From: Serratia liquefaciens
Lineage (GTDB): Bacteria > Pseudomonadota > Gammaproteobacteria > Enterobacterales > Enterobacteriaceae
DNA length: 64,000 nucleotides
Reading direction: 5' to 3'
NCBI GenBank assembly: GCA_012719855.1
Contig: JAAXZN010000015.1
Location: forward strand, 39,688 to 103,687
Part shown: positions 36,259 to 45,319 of the stretch, in pieces
How positions within the stretch are numbered: the first letter of the stretch is position 1
Layout: each line of letters starts with the position of its first letter
Made by a program: the position numbers and the translations under genes
Notes under the pieces: generated by a model
The model's database searches: none
Seen by the model: only the letters and a program-made list of their open reading frames with translations
What the model was told of the DNA's origin: nothing

Positions 36259-38703
36259 TCAGCGACATATGGCATTGGCGGTTTCATACAGGCCACTGGC
36301 GTCGGCCTTTTCCGGCAATGAGAGCGAAAATGAACATATCGTTTTACCGAAAACCTGTACGTCCAGCTTGCTGGCTCCAGCCGCATCAGAAATAAATACG
36401 CTCCCCTTGCTGCCCACCACGGTGACAAAATTGCCGGCCGCATCAAACACACTGGCGCCATAGGGTAGAGGGTTGTTCTCGGCATCTTTCACATCTACCA
36501 ATACCCTCCGGGTCCGTATCACGGAAAAATCGATATAGTTGATAGATCCCCGCGCAGCCTCGGCCTCCTGCCATGCGTTGCCGATATCGACGTTTTTCGC
36601 CAGGCTGCGGGTGTCGACCTGAACAGCGGAGCGTTTATACCCAGCCAGAGAGGGTAAAACGGCATAACCGCGCCCATCCGTCCAGACCGGGCCTGCCGAG
36701 GTGTCCAACCGCACGCCGGCCTCCTCCCCCACCTTGGCGATACCGAAAGTATCATTGACCTGATAAGGAGAAAATGTAATACCGCGATGGTGAGCCACAA
36801 TCGCCCCAGAGGCTCGCGCTGACCAGGAAGTGTAATTGCCCGAATCTTGGCTGATGCTGCCGCTGAGCTGACTGAATGGGGTAACGCTGTCGATGCTGCC
36901 GGTACCGGATGTGCGCTGAATGCGAAAATCACGCTCGCTGGAAAGGCTCCATCCCCAGTCCTGATGGTCGCGATCGCTGTAACGCATGCCGCCGCGACTG
37001 CCGCTATGCGAGCTGTTATTAAGGTAGCTGCTGATGCTACGGCTGCCGCCAAAGGGGATATTGACCGTGATATACAAGCGAGTTTCCGCATCGCTGTTGC
37101 GGCTGCCGGTATTGTGCTCCAGGCTAGCGCTGAAGTAAGCGCGTTCAAACTGTGTGCTCCAGCCGCCACGTACATAATTTGTAGCATCTCCAGCAAAGGT
37201 GCTGCTGCGAGACCAGGACAAAGACAGGTTGCCCAAACTGGCCTGCGACCAGCTTATGCCACCGCCGAACTGGTTTCGGCTACGGCCGGCGGGATCCTGC
37301 CCATCGGTTTGCAACGCGTCACTCAAATCGCGATAGCCGGATGTTTGTTGAACGGCATTGACGCTAACCCCAATACGCTCCGTAAGCTTATGAGTCAACG
37401 TGGCAGTAGCCGCTACCCCCGTATTGCCGTGCGTATCATCCTGTGCGGCAACAGTTTGTACAGAAAGAACAGTCGCGTTGAACAGCTGACTATCCAGCCC
37501 CACGGCACCTGCGCGATAGGGGGAAGATCCAAGCAGCCCGGCGTTAAGCGTAGTGAACGGGGTCAGTCCCCACCCCGTGGCCAGAGTCCCGAGTAGCGGA
37601 GCTTCGCTGCTGCCTTGTTGATCAAGCTTACCAACGCCAAATGACATCCCCGGCGCAACCGCAGCCCCGTTCAACAACAGGGTGGAGGCAGGGACGGAAA
37701 ACTGGCGCGTCTCACCATTGCTGCCGGTTAGCATCACGGCCAAATCTGAACGGGTATTTAGCAGTGAAAATCCCTGCAGCCGAAAGGGCCCGGCGGGTAC
37801 CGTGGTGCTGTAGACCAACATGCCGGATTGGCGTACTTCCACCACCGATTGGCTATCGGCAATGCCTTCAACCAACCCCGCACCACCTCGGTCACCCTGC
37901 AGGGCGGCCTCCGGGAACATCTGAAACCCCAACACCTGGCCAGTACCAAACATCGAGTTGGATAAGCTAATCTGCCCAACTTGAAGAACCTTTTTAATCC
38001 CCGCAAAAGTACGCTGTGAATAGGCGGCCTGATGCTGCATTTGATCTTTGCCGTTAAAACGAGAAAAAGTCTGTCGGCTACGAACGATCCAATCGCTGAT
38101 GTTAAAACCCGCTTCGGTACCCAATTGCATAAAATTCAGGCCCGCAGTGGCGCCGGCAGAGTCCATATATTGCGCGTCGTAATTCAGCATGCCGGCAAAG
38201 CCGCCGTGGTTCCAGTTGCCTTCCTGCTTATCGGGTACGCTCAGAGCCTGCGCCGGGATCACCAAATCAACCCGAGCCTCACCCGGTTCGAGGTTCAGTT
38301 CCGTTTGCGGCCAGGCCGTTTTCAGATCATAACAGGCGGTATCCTTGCTGAAGCCGGGTGGGGACATCAGGCCGGCCTTTTTCTGAAAGCCCTCATCGGC
38401 ACAGAGTTTTCCGTTCTGATCAAAATGAACTTTGACTTTACCGCGGGCGTTGCCATTCACCGTTAAGCTCACGGTGGACTCTCCGGGTAAAAAGCGCGGC
38501 GCCTGGCGAAACCACTCGGCAAGCTTGGGATCAATGCCACGCGCCATCATCGCCTGCTGATCGAACTCAATATCGCCCGAATACGGCGCCTGCACAGCGG
38601 CCAACGCTGACGAAGTCATGACCAACGCGGCCGTCAGAGCCAATGACAGGGTTGAAAGTGCCGGCCATCTGCTAGCCTGATCCTCATACCGCATCAGCAC
38701 CAT
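36259..38703 (-). CDS. fimbrial outer-membrane usher
   Basis: This usher has about 814 residues. After a long signal segment (to about residue 36, ending SALAAV) comes an N-terminal chaperone-binding domain (FDQQAMMARGIDPKLAEWF; FLPGESTVSLTVNG), a large beta-barrel with many GxFG-like strands and the plug region, and C-terminal domains ending in a disulfide pair (TICSF and AICR). It exports and assembles the DUF1120 subunits. ATG 38703 begins 2 bases after the chaperone stop; an upstream TTG would overlap that gene. FimD/PapC-family call is firm; the closest branch is not determined. Confidence 0.9.
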   Translation of the reverse strand: MVLMRYEDQASRWPALSTLSLALTAALVMTSSALAAVQAPYSGDIEFDQQAMMARGIDPKLAEWFRQAPRFLPGESTVSLTVNGNARGKVKVHFDQNGKLCADEGFQKKAGLMSPPGFSKDTACYDLKTAWPQTELNLEPGEARVDLVIPAQALSVPDKQEGNWNHGGFAGMLNYDAQYMDSAGATAGLNFMQLGTEAGFNISDWIVRSRQTFSRFNGKDQMQHQAAYSQRTFAGIKKVLQVGQISLSNSMFGTGQVLGFQMFPEAALQGDRGGAGLVEGIADSQSVVEVRQSGMLVYSTTVPAGPFRLQGFSLLNTRSDLAVMLTGSNGETRQFSVPASTLLLNGAAVAPGMSFGVGKLDQQGSSEAPLLGTLATGWGLTPFTTLNAGLLGSSPYRAGAVGLDSQLFNATVLSVQTVAAQDDTHGNTGVAATATLTHKLTERIGVSVNAVQQTSGYRDLSDALQTDGQDPAGRSRNQFGGGISWSQASLGNLSLSWSRSSTFAGDATNYVRGGWSTQFERAYFSASLEHNTGSRNSDAETRLYITVNIPFGGSRSISSYLNNSSHSGSRGGMRYSDRDHQDWGWSLSSERDFRIQRTSGTGSIDSVTPFSQLSGSISQDSGNYTSWSARASGAIVAHHRGITFSPYQVNDTFGIAKVGEEAGVRLDTSAGPVWTDGRGYAVLPSLAGYKRSAVQVDTRSLAKNVDIGNAWQEAEAARGSINYIDFSVIRTRRVLVDVKDAENNPLPYGASVFDAAGNFVTVVGSKGSVFISDAAGASKLDVQVFGKTICSFSLSLPEKADASGLYETANAICR

Positions 38704-38705
38704 CG

Positions 38706-39404
38706 TCAATGGTTTAGCTCAGCATCATAACTGTTTACCGTGTAGCCCCAGGTGGTAGCCGGAGAGATACGGACCTGTCGCGCAACGCCGGTTTTCTTGC
38801 CGCCGTCAGGCGTAATGGTCAATGTTTGCCCCGGCAACACATAGCTGTTGGGCAGCATCCAGAGGGTATTGTCCGGCAGGGTTCGTACACCCTGACCAAG
38901 ACGGACTACGTACGGTGACGGGTTGCTGACCGTTAAACTGTCGCCGCTTTGCTTCCAGTTCAGCCGCTTCCAGGGGGCCGGATCTCTTTCCAATCCTGCA
39001 GGACGAATAATTACCGGCAGGTTTTGGCGTACAGTCATGCGTACTTCATTTTTGCCTTTTTGCTGCGGTGGTACACCTTCAAAAATGACACGTATCAGAC
39101 GTTCAGTTGTCAGCGGCGTTTTGCTGGTCAGAATAAAACGTACGCGTTGGGTTTTACCTGATTCAACGCGCGCCACCGGGGGCGTAATACTCAGCAGGGT
39201 TTCGGGGTCATCTTTGATATTTTCCAGCGTGGTCAATAACAATACCGGGAAACCGTCGGTATTTTTAATATTGATGGCACCTTCGCCGTCATCCTGTTCG
39301 ACCACCACAACCGAGGTCTCCGGTACCATACCGGTCGCATGACTACAGGCAGACAGCAGCAATAACGCGGCCGCCCCAATATTAAACAGGGAGGAGAGGG
39401 TCAT
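38706..39404 (-). CDS. PapD-like fimbrial chaperone
   Basis: This 232-residue protein has two Ig-like domains, with the chaperone pattern VVVVEQDDGEGAINIKNTDGFPVLLLT, SITPPVARVESGKTQRVRFIL and the VRQNLPVIIRP segment. It should cap pilin subunits in the periplasm for the usher encoded downstream. Oddly, its signal sequence ends LLLLSACSH, which fits a lipobox (L-S-A-C), so it could be a lipoprotein instead of a free chaperone. The usher start follows 2 bases after its stop. Confidence 0.85.
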   Translation of the reverse strand: MTLSSLFNIGAAALLLLSACSHATGMVPETSVVVVEQDDGEGAINIKNTDGFPVLLLTTLENIKDDPETLLSITPPVARVESGKTQRVRFILTSKTPLTTERLIRVIFEGVPPQQKGKNEVRMTVRQNLPVIIRPAGLERDPAPWKRLNWKQSGDSLTVSNPSPYVVRLGQGVRTLPDNTLWMLPNSYVLPGQTLTITPDGGKKTGVARQVRISPATTWGYTVNSYDAELNH

Positions 39405-39505
39405 TATTTTTCACCATTCAAATTAAAAAGGGCCACTGCTGAAGATCTATTCAATACAGCGGCCAAAGGGACAACCGCCGGGCGCACACGCTCGGCTAAA
39501 AGGTG

Positions 39506-40195
39506 CTATAGGTAAACCAGCTCGATAGTGGACGACCCGTTTAATGTCACCGGTTTAGTCAAGTCCAATTCGGAGGCTTTATTGATATAAGCTTGCACCG
39601 TGACTTTACCGGTGAGTTTTTGGAAGGCGACAGGGTCAGTGGTTCCAGTCGTAGCCCAGGATACCTGGCGAACAGCGCTGTCGTTATATAAAGCCCCATC
39701 CCCGCTTTTTGTCCAGGTTGTCTCTCCAACGTTATTATGGATTGTGTCGACGGCCTTGCCATCTGCAGTCCCACTTTCCACTTTGATGACATACCCCCCT
39801 ATACGATGAGTGCCATCAATCCCCAAACCCACAACAGGCAAATTAGTTTTGCCAAAAACGTTAACCAAAGTTGCGCCCCCGGCACCATCAGTAGTGGCCC
39901 CCGCCACGGTATTTGAACGGTTATTAGTGGCTTTTAGAGCCACTTTCGCTGGGGCTGCACAACTGATGGAAAGATCCAACTGCTTCTCATCCAAAGCAGT
40001 AAATTCGTCCAGCGACAGCGACCCTGCTTTAATTGTTCCGTAATCAATAGTGCCACCACCGGAGACCATTGGCGTACAGGCCGCAGGCGTAATGGTCCCT
40101 ATCACTTTTACTTCTATACTTGCCGCCAAAGCAGGCAAAGCCGCCGTTGCCAACAGGGCCAATATACAGAGGTTTATTTGCGTACTTTTTATCAT
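39506..40195 (-). CDS. DUF1120 secreted subunit, probable fimbrial protein
   Basis: This 229-residue protein has a Sec signal (MIKSTQINLCILALLATAALPALA). The family start SIEVKVIGTITPAACTPMVSGGG-IDYGTI contains a Cys that pairs with that in LSISCAAPAKVAL. The C-terminus ends SSTIELVYL, an amphipathic strand suited to donor-strand assembly. It belongs to the DUF1120 group found with chaperone-usher genes. It is a paralogue of the gene just upstream; both end in a shared segment QAYINKASELDLTKPV. It is probably a structural pilin. Confidence 0.75.
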   Translation of the reverse strand: MIKSTQINLCILALLATAALPALAASIEVKVIGTITPAACTPMVSGGGTIDYGTIKAGSLSLDEFTALDEKQLDLSISCAAPAKVALKATNNRSNTVAGATTDGAGGATLVNVFGKTNLPVVGLGIDGTHRIGGYVIKVESGTADGKAVDTIHNNVGETTWTKSGDGALYNDSAVRQVSWATTGTTDPVAFQKLTGKVTVQAYINKASELDLTKPVTLNGSSTIELVYL

Positions 40196-40389
40196 AAAAT
40201 GATTCCTTTCTTAATCTCGGAAATACATATTGCAGACCAGTCAATTAATAAAAAGCACCACCAATCCATTGCAAAGTTAATTTGCACAGGCAGATTAACC
40301 CAACAAACGATTTAAATAGTAAAATCATTAATAATCAGTCTGGTGAAAAATCCCTTTCAGGAAACTAATGCCGGGTTGGTAAATCTGCC

Positions 40390-41082
40390 TTACAGGTATA
40401 TCAGTTCGATAGTGCTCAAACCATCCAAGACTACCGGTTTAGTCAGATCCAATTCCGAAGCCTTGTTTATATAGGCTTGCACATATAAGTTTAGAGTTAT
40501 GTTTTGGAAGGGTGCGGGGTCTTTACTACCTCTTATCCCCCACGACAATTGACGTTTAACACCAATGCTATAGATGCTAGTATCCTTGTTGTTCCATTCC
40601 CCTGAACTTCCATCTCGGCTTATTAATTCGATAGTCTTGCTATCGGCCATCGCCGACATTATACCGAGCCCATATCCCCCTATACGTGCCTTGCCACTGA
40701 GCCCAAGGCCAACAACTACTGCTCCCTTAATATCCCCACCATCTACCGGAGAGAGACCTGCACCCGATATCGTATCTTCAGTATCAACGCCAGCCAGCGT
40801 ATTTGGGCGACCATTCTTTGTCTCCAGCGCCAACTTCACCGGCGCGTCGCAAGTAATGGTTAAATCCAAAGTTTTTCGATCCAACAGAGTGTAAGCGTCC
40901 AACGTCAAAGTATCAGATGCCATCGTACCGTAATCAACGCTACCGCCACCGGATAGAGTTGGCGTGCAGCCCGATGGCGTAATGGTACCTGCAACCTTTA
41001 CCTCTATGTTTTTTGCCAATGAAGGTAAGGATGTGATTGCCAGCACGGCCAACGCACAGGCAGTTATTTGCATTTTATTCAT
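40390..41082 (-). CDS. DUF1120 secreted subunit, first gene of fimbrial operon
   Basis: This 230-residue secreted protein (signal 1-23, ending PSLA) is the paralogue of the downstream DUF1120 protein: NIEVKVAGTITPSGCTPTLSGGG-VDYGTM start, TITCDAPVKLAL second Cys, QAYINKASELDLTKPVVL and a final IELIYL. The middle is diverged, so the two may form different layers of the fibre. It heads the operon subunit-subunit-chaperone-usher-minor subunit. The 838-base AT-rich gap upstream, shared with a LuxR gene, probably carries the promoter. Confidence 0.75.
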   Translation of the reverse strand: MNKMQITACALAVLAITSLPSLAKNIEVKVAGTITPSGCTPTLSGGGSVDYGTMASDTLTLDAYTLLDRKTLDLTITCDAPVKLALETKNGRPNTLAGVDTEDTISGAGLSPVDGGDIKGAVVVGLGLSGKARIGGYGLGIMSAMADSKTIELISRDGSSGEWNNKDTSIYSIGVKRQLSWGIRGSKDPAPFQNITLNLYVQAYINKASELDLTKPVVLDGLSTIELIYL

Positions 41083-41920
41083 TCGGATATTGCTCCCTTT
41101 CCATAAGTGGCGAGTATTATCGCCGGTCCTATATTGAGGCAGAGTATGGCAAGATATTTATCAGCTTAAAAATGAAATAACTTCATATGGTTAAGTACGA
41201 GTGAAAGTATCAAGTTTGTAATACATTCAACGACTCCGGATGAGTAAAATCGATACAAAGCCATTCTTTCAGAATTTAATCCTTATTTTTTTAATTTTTT
41301 AGCCTGCAAAAACAGAAATGGCGTGCTTGCGACATAAAATGTTGGAGCCGCTCCAGGCCTGTCCTGGATAGAGATAGATGAAAACAAAGGGAATATTGAA
41401 GGGCATCCATTCCCCCTTTGCGATAATCTGACCCGTTATGATCTTGCCCCCTTGAGCGATCGTGCTTATCCAGAAGTGCCACGAACGAGTATTTGTTGGT
41501 AATCCCTACAAGTAGCCGCCGCCGTAGGACTCATTAAAGATAGTAATCTGCCTGGCTCAGTAAAAAGTTGGGATAATGACTTTCGTCTGTTCAATAATAA
41601 TCACCGCCGATAACAGATAAAAATGCACAACAAAAAAAGAACAATTTATTAAATACACCTCAACAAATAAAACTCTAACTTTGTATTACAAGAAAAACCT
41701 TTTCGAGCCCAACTAGCGATAGGAAAACAAAAAAAAGATAAAAACTCCGTTTTTTTAGTGTAATTAAAATTCATATCCATACTAACCATAATTCACGCTA
41801 TTATCGTTCAATAAAGCATAATTCAGGCTTATCATTCATAGCTACTACTCCCTATGTGAACCAATGATAACCCTGGTGAATGCTGATATGAGGAATGACA
41901 TTTTACTGCTAGGGAAGCTT
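41083..41920. promoter_or_regulatory. divergent AT-rich region between fimbrial operon and LuxR gene
   Basis: These 838 bases have no supported gene. Long A and T runs dominate at 41270-41300 and 41620-41780, which suggests intrinsic curvature and nucleoid-protein control of the fimbrial operon and of the LuxR regulator gene. Some short frames lack ribosome sites. Confidence 0.4.
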
Positions 41921-42550
41921 ATGTTCAGAGAATCTATAACCGTATTTTTATCGGATAAAAATCGCTACTTCATGCATGGCATCCAGCAGGCACTGGAGAT
42001 CTACTTCCACTCAAAAAATGTGAATGTGCGCTTCACCGAAAACACCTTCGAATACCGGACGGCCGACATCATCTTTCTGGCAGCCAATCCAAGCGAAAGC
42101 ACCCTGCCTCATTATCTGTATTCGCAAGCGAAGGCGTGCTGCCCATTGGTTTTCTTGATTGAGGAAGAACGAGGTTCAATGCCGGTTGCCAACAGCGCCA
42201 GCCGAAAGAAATTCACTTATATCTCGCGCAATAAAAGTGTCGAGGCTCTATTTGAAACCGTTGAGCGCGTTGTTTTCTCCAAAATTATTAAAAATAAAAG
42301 AAATCGCTGTGATTTTAATAACGCATCCCGATTCGCCAGGTTCTCTACCAGAGAGTATGAAGTCATTCATTATCTTTCTTTAGGCCTGCCCAACATTTCG
42401 ATTTCACGAAAACTGAATCTCAGTGAAAAGACCATCAGCCAGCATAAACGTAACGCAATGCGAAAGCTGAATTTCAAACGCAATGCCGAACTGCATTTTT
42501 GGTTGTTGTGTGGCGGTTTAAAGGACGTTGGGCGACATGTTCTGATGTAA
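41921..42550 (+). CDS. LuxR-family regulator (fimbrial regulator candidate)
   Basis: This protein has about 209 residues: a receiver-like N-terminal domain lacking the usual acidic pocket (starts FRESITVFLSDKNRYFMHGIQQAL) and a C-terminal LuxR HTH (FSTREYEVIHYLSLGLPNISISRKLNLSEKTISQHKRNAMRKL). ATG 41921 is chosen for the AGGGA site 5 bases before it; ATG 41864 is possible. The lack of a phosphorylatable Asp puts it near RcsA/GadE-like auxiliary regulators. It is divergent from the DUF1120 fimbrial operon and probably controls it. Confidence 0.75.
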   Translation: MFRESITVFLSDKNRYFMHGIQQALEIYFHSKNVNVRFTENTFEYRTADIIFLAANPSESTLPHYLYSQAKACCPLVFLIEEERGSMPVANSASRKKFTYISRNKSVEALFETVERVVFSKIIKNKRNRCDFNNASRFARFSTREYEVIHYLSLGLPNISISRKLNLSEKTISQHKRNAMRKLNFKRNAELHFWLLCGGLKDVGRHVLM

Positions 42551-42739
42551 CCCTCTCACAGGGAAATTCATCCTTATTTTCAAGCGTCTTTTCTTCAAAG
42601 GCAGACTAACGATGGAAATAAATGCGTTTTTCTCTATTCGGTTTACAGCGTGCCTTATCAGGATTGTCGATTGCCCGACCAACAATAAATTACGGGTAAT
42701 CGATAACTCAGCAACTGCGCACCGAAAGGAAACCGCAAA

Positions 42740-43219
42740 ATGATACTAAACCGCGCAACCCTGCTTGGTTTACTCAGCATGCTGCTATTGCTACTGGCGC
42801 TGCTGCCATCACTTTTGAGGATGATCGACATTTCCAATATCCCTGCTATTTTGCACTCCATGCAAGATGGCAAACTGTCGCCTAATAACCCTCATAGCGG
42901 GGATACAAATGAACCGACCAGCGGAAAACATCAAGAGCCCTTAACCGACGAGGGTAACCTAACACAGCATGCCGAGGTCAAAATCAAGCGGGGAGATACC
43001 GGAGTCAGGCCAGTGTCCAAGCTACGCATAAAATCGCTTACGCAACAAAGCAAAACCCCAAGGATGAATCTGACAGATTTGCAAAAAAGCGATTCTGGCT
43101 TACCGGCTGAAAACACCTCGGCCAAATTCAATCTTCAAACTATCCAGCAGGAAGTAAAAAAATTTATCCGTAGAAAGATATTGTCACGCAGAAAGCTAGC
43201 GGGTTCGAATTTGGAGTAA
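42740..43219 (+). CDS. membrane-anchored low-complexity protein, unknown
   Basis: This 159-residue protein has an N-terminal hydrophobic helix (residues 7-26, LLGLLSMLLLLLALLPSLL) followed by a polar, Ser/Thr/Lys-rich segment and a basic C-terminus (KKFIRRKILSRRKLAG). It is not recognised. AAAGGA lies 11 bases before the ATG. It is the last chromosomal gene before the island boundary at 43245. Confidence 0.5.
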   Translation: MILNRATLLGLLSMLLLLLALLPSLLRMIDISNIPAILHSMQDGKLSPNNPHSGDTNEPTSGKHQEPLTDEGNLTQHAEVKIKRGDTGVRPVSKLRIKSLTQQSKTPRMNLTDLQKSDSGLPAENTSAKFNLQTIQQEVKKFIRRKILSRRKLAGSNLE

Positions 43220-43244
43220 ATGAAGATGCTGCCAGAATGGTGTT

Positions 43245-43268
43245 TGGAGCGGGTGAAGGGAATAGAAC
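43245..43268. other. attachment-site candidate: copy of a tRNA-Gly 3' end
   Basis: The 24 bases TGGAGCGGGTGAAGGGAATA plus GAAC match the reverse complement of a tRNA-Gly 3' end (TTCGATTCCCTTC-CCGC-TCCA type), with about one mismatch from memory of that sequence. No complete tRNA is present. CP4/P4-type island genes start just to the right, so this is probably the distal attachment scar of an island whose integrase and intact tRNA lie past the window end. Confidence 0.55.
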
Positions 43269-43320
43269 AGACAACACAACAAACTAAAAATAAACAACTT
43301 TTTAAGTTATAAGTTGTTTT

Positions 43321-43342
43321 ATACCCCCAATCATACCCCCAA
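43321..43342. repeat. tandem ATACCCCCAA direct repeats near the att site
   Basis: ATACCCCCAA occurs at 43321-43330 and 43333-43342, a 12-base period, 53 bases inside the putative attachment site. Short direct repeats at this place are typical of arm-type integrase or excisionase binding sites; that role is inference. Confidence 0.5.
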
Positions 43343-43451
43343 AGCACGGATGCTTTAAATGCAACCAGATCCTAATATCGATAAATCAGCAGATAGCAAG
43401 ATGATAACAAAATGCATGCATATGCAAAAGTAGCGATGCAGTTGCACTAGA

Positions 43452-43775
43452 CTAGTTACGATTAAGGTTACTAAGCGCGCGACGGGCTCTCATGATATCA
43501 ATGGTAGTTAGGTATGGCGTTTGTTCCTGCCATGTAAAACCCTTGCGATCGATCCGAACCAGTTCGTACTTTTCCACTAGGAAATTAATAGCATCTGCAA
43601 GAGTGATGCCCGCATTGATATGTTCCTCGATAGCCGCACCATCATGGAATGGTGTGTCGTTGAGCGTCAGGCCGTAATGGTGCTCTAGCAGATACGTTAA
43701 CAATTGCTGCCAGACCTGCATGGGCGACAGGCGTGACGAAACCGGCACCGTGGCCGGTACAGTTGAGATTTGCAT
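43452..43775 (-). CDS. cbtA: CbtA/YkfI-family type IV toxin
   Basis: This 107-residue toxin matches E. coli CbtA/YkfI/Ypj[69 protein letters not shown]. Family members bind FtsZ and MreB, stopping cell division and shape maintenance. The antitoxin gene lies 67 bases upstream on the same strand, the standard order. It is the last gene of the island's left operon. Confidence 0.9.
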   Translation of the reverse strand: MQISTVPATVPVSSRLSPMQVWQQLLTYLLEHHYGLTLNDTPFHDGAAIEEHINAGITLADAINFLVEKYELVRIDRKGFTWQEQTPYLTTIDIMRARRALSNLNRN

Positions 43776-43842
43776 ATGTTGAGTCTCTTAAATAAAGGAA
43801 CGGAAGATTGGATGGCTTACAAAGCTGAGATGATGCTAAGGA

Positions 43843-44181
43843 TCAGTCTTTAACCTGATTTGTGGGATAAATTGCGATATACACATACCCATAACTGCCC
43901 AGCGTATCGGCTTCACAGGTCAACCCGTTACGGTACAGCGTGACGCAGTGCGCGTACCGGGGATTCAGCTCACAGGAGAGCAGCATCAACTCCAGATGTG
44001 CGACAAAATGCGGGAAGGCTTCATCCAGTTGTAGGGTCTGCACCTCACTGAATGAGCCGGTGAATCCTGCCCGGTCAGCCAGAAAATGCAGGCGATGACC
44101 TTCCTGCACCAGTCGGGCTCCGAAACACGGTGTGATATCTCGTTTAAGCCCCCAGGTTTGGGTAGCGTCTTTGTTCATCAT
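43843..44181 (-). CDS. cbeA: CbeA/YafW-family antitoxin
   Basis: This 112-residue protein matches YeeU/YafW/YfjZ: WGLKRDITPCFGARLVQEGHRLHFLADRAGF and FPHFVAHLELMLLSCELNPRYAHCVTLYRNGLTCEADTLGSYGYVYIAIYP. It is a type IV antitoxin that bundles FtsZ/MreB and counters CbtA without binding it. AGGAATAAA precedes the ATG pair 44181/44178. The short DUF987 gene (ykfH) usually found between it and the RadC-like gene is missing; the gap is only 10 bases. Confidence 0.9.
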   Translation of the reverse strand: MMNKDATQTWGLKRDITPCFGARLVQEGHRLHFLADRAGFTGSFSEVQTLQLDEAFPHFVAHLELMLLSCELNPRYAHCVTLYRNGLTCEADTLGSYGYVYIAIYPTNQVKD

Positions 44182-44191
44182 TTTATTCCTG

Positions 44192-44671
44192 TTAAAGAAG
44201 ACCATGTTCCGCGAAGGAGAATATCTGCCTGCCACCGACAATCAAGTGGTCTGGGACCCGGATCTCAACCAGCATCAACGCCTGTACTAGTCGCTGGGTT
44301 ATGGCCTTGTCTGCCTGGCTCGGAGTCACTTCCCCGGACGGGTGGTTATGGGCAAATATCACCGCCGCTGCGTTAAAGTACAGGGCGCGTTTTACCACCT
44401 CGCGGGGGTGGACTTCGGTGTGACTGAGGGTACCGGTGAACAGCGTTTCATGGGCAAGCAACTGGTTCTGGTTATTGAGGTACAGCACGATAAATTCCTC
44501 GCGCTCAAGGGTTCCCATCTTCAGCCTGAGCCAGTCGCGAGCCGCCTGTGTGGAGGTGAAAGTCACCCCAGGCTCTCGTAGATGGTGGTCAAGCAGACTC
44601 AGGGCACGTTTAATGGTGCGCAGTGAGGCCAATGGCAGTTCCGGTGTAAAGAGAGTCAATTGTTTCTCCAT
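44192..44671 (-). CDS. RadC-like JAB-domain protein (YkfG/YeeS)
   Basis: This 159-residue protein carries the JAB/MPN metallo-domain: FIVLYLNNQNQLLAHE, then the zinc ligands in IFAHNHPSGEVTPSQAD (HxH...SxxD), and VPDHLIVGG. E. coli YkfG/YeeS are the same length. The family is a constant part of CP4-type islands; no DNA repair activity has been firmly shown. It lies between the antirestriction and antitoxin genes. Confidence 0.9.
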   Translation of the reverse strand: MEKQLTLFTPELPLASLRTIKRALSLLDHHLREPGVTFTSTQAARDWLRLKMGTLEREEFIVLYLNNQNQLLAHETLFTGTLSHTEVHPREVVKRALYFNAAAVIFAHNHPSGEVTPSQADKAITQRLVQALMLVEIRVPDHLIVGGRQIFSFAEHGLL

Positions 44672-44682
44672 GACAAAACTCC

Positions 44683-45147
44683 TTAATCAATGATGGCAAG
44701 AATGGCATGGGATTCAGGGTGCTGCAGAGCGTAATCTCGCAGTCGGTAATACTGCTCTGTCATGGCATCGCACTCCGTACGACAGGCGTGATGGCTGTAC
44801 TCAATCAGACACACAGCAATGCCTGCGGCTTCCGCACTCATTTCTGCGCCATTGCCGTTCATGTTGTTGAACAATGTCCATTTCTCATCATTCTCAGTTT
44901 CGGGTGCCATAAAGGCACCACCGTTGCTGAGTGTATGGAAATGCCAGATGCCGCCGCTGTAGTCTTCGCAGAAACGTTCCATCCAGGCGAAGATACGGGA
45001 CTCGATAAGTATCCACTGCGGAATACGCCCGAAGTACTGCGGCCAGAAGCCCAGACGTTGTTCATCGGATACCGGGCTTACCGTAATAACGTTAGTCATT
45101 TGTGAATCACTAACCGGTTCGTAAGCGGTATCAGTTTGTGTGGTCAT
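44683..45147 (-). CDS. ArdB/KlcA-type antirestriction protein (YafX-like)
   Basis: This 154-residue protein matches the ArdB/KlcA/YafX family: LGFWPQYFGRIPQWILIESRIFAWMERFCEDYSGGIWHF and LSNGGAFMAP, then NMNGNGAEMSAEAAGIAVCLIEYSHHACRTE. Such proteins protect incoming DNA from type I restriction. Its mRNA leader contains a terminator hairpin directly before the ribosome site (ACGGAG). It lies 11 bases before the RadC-like gene, so the operon runs ArdB-RadC-CbeA-CbtA. Confidence 0.9.
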   Translation of the reverse strand: MTTQTDTAYEPVSDSQMTNVITVSPVSDEQRLGFWPQYFGRIPQWILIESRIFAWMERFCEDYSGGIWHFHTLSNGGAFMAPETENDEKWTLFNNMNGNGAEMSAEAAGIAVCLIEYSHHACRTECDAMTEQYYRLRDYALQHPESHAILAIID

Positions 45148-45163
45148 GGTTTTTCTCCGTAAT

Positions 45164-45189
45164 AAAAAAGCCAGCTGGTTAGGGCTGGC
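45164..45189 (-). terminator. leader terminator/attenuator just before the ArdB gene
   Basis: On the minus strand GCCAGC-loop-GCTGGC is followed by TTTTTT and, within 10 bases, by the ArdB ribosome site ACGGAG. A terminator in the 5' leader suggests attenuation control of the ArdB-RadC-CbeA-CbtA operon. Confidence 0.6.
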
Positions 45190-45261
45190 GTGAAGTAATG
45201 AATAAATGCCGCTATAAAGCGGGTGAGACTAAAGACAGAAAACGGTATTGCGATTGAATGC

Positions 45262-45293
45262 AAAAAGCCCCTATTGCGTGAGCAACAGGGGCT
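45262..45293 (-). terminator. strong terminator of the secreted-protein gene
   Basis: On the minus strand AGCCCCTGTTGC and GCAATAGGGGCT pair around TCAC and are followed by TTTTT, 27 bases after the stop of the gene ending at 45320. It should block read-through into the ArdB leader. Confidence 0.75.
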
Positions 45294-45319
45294 GGGCCTA
45301 TGTTGTATTAATGGTGGTG

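Noticed and set aside
36847..37596. 249-codon plus-strand frame inside the usher gene
   Set aside because: Alanine-rich antisense shadow of the usher.
41291..41482. 63-codon minus-strand frame before the fimbrial operon
   Set aside because: No ribosome site and no recognisable features; in AT-rich regulatory DNA.
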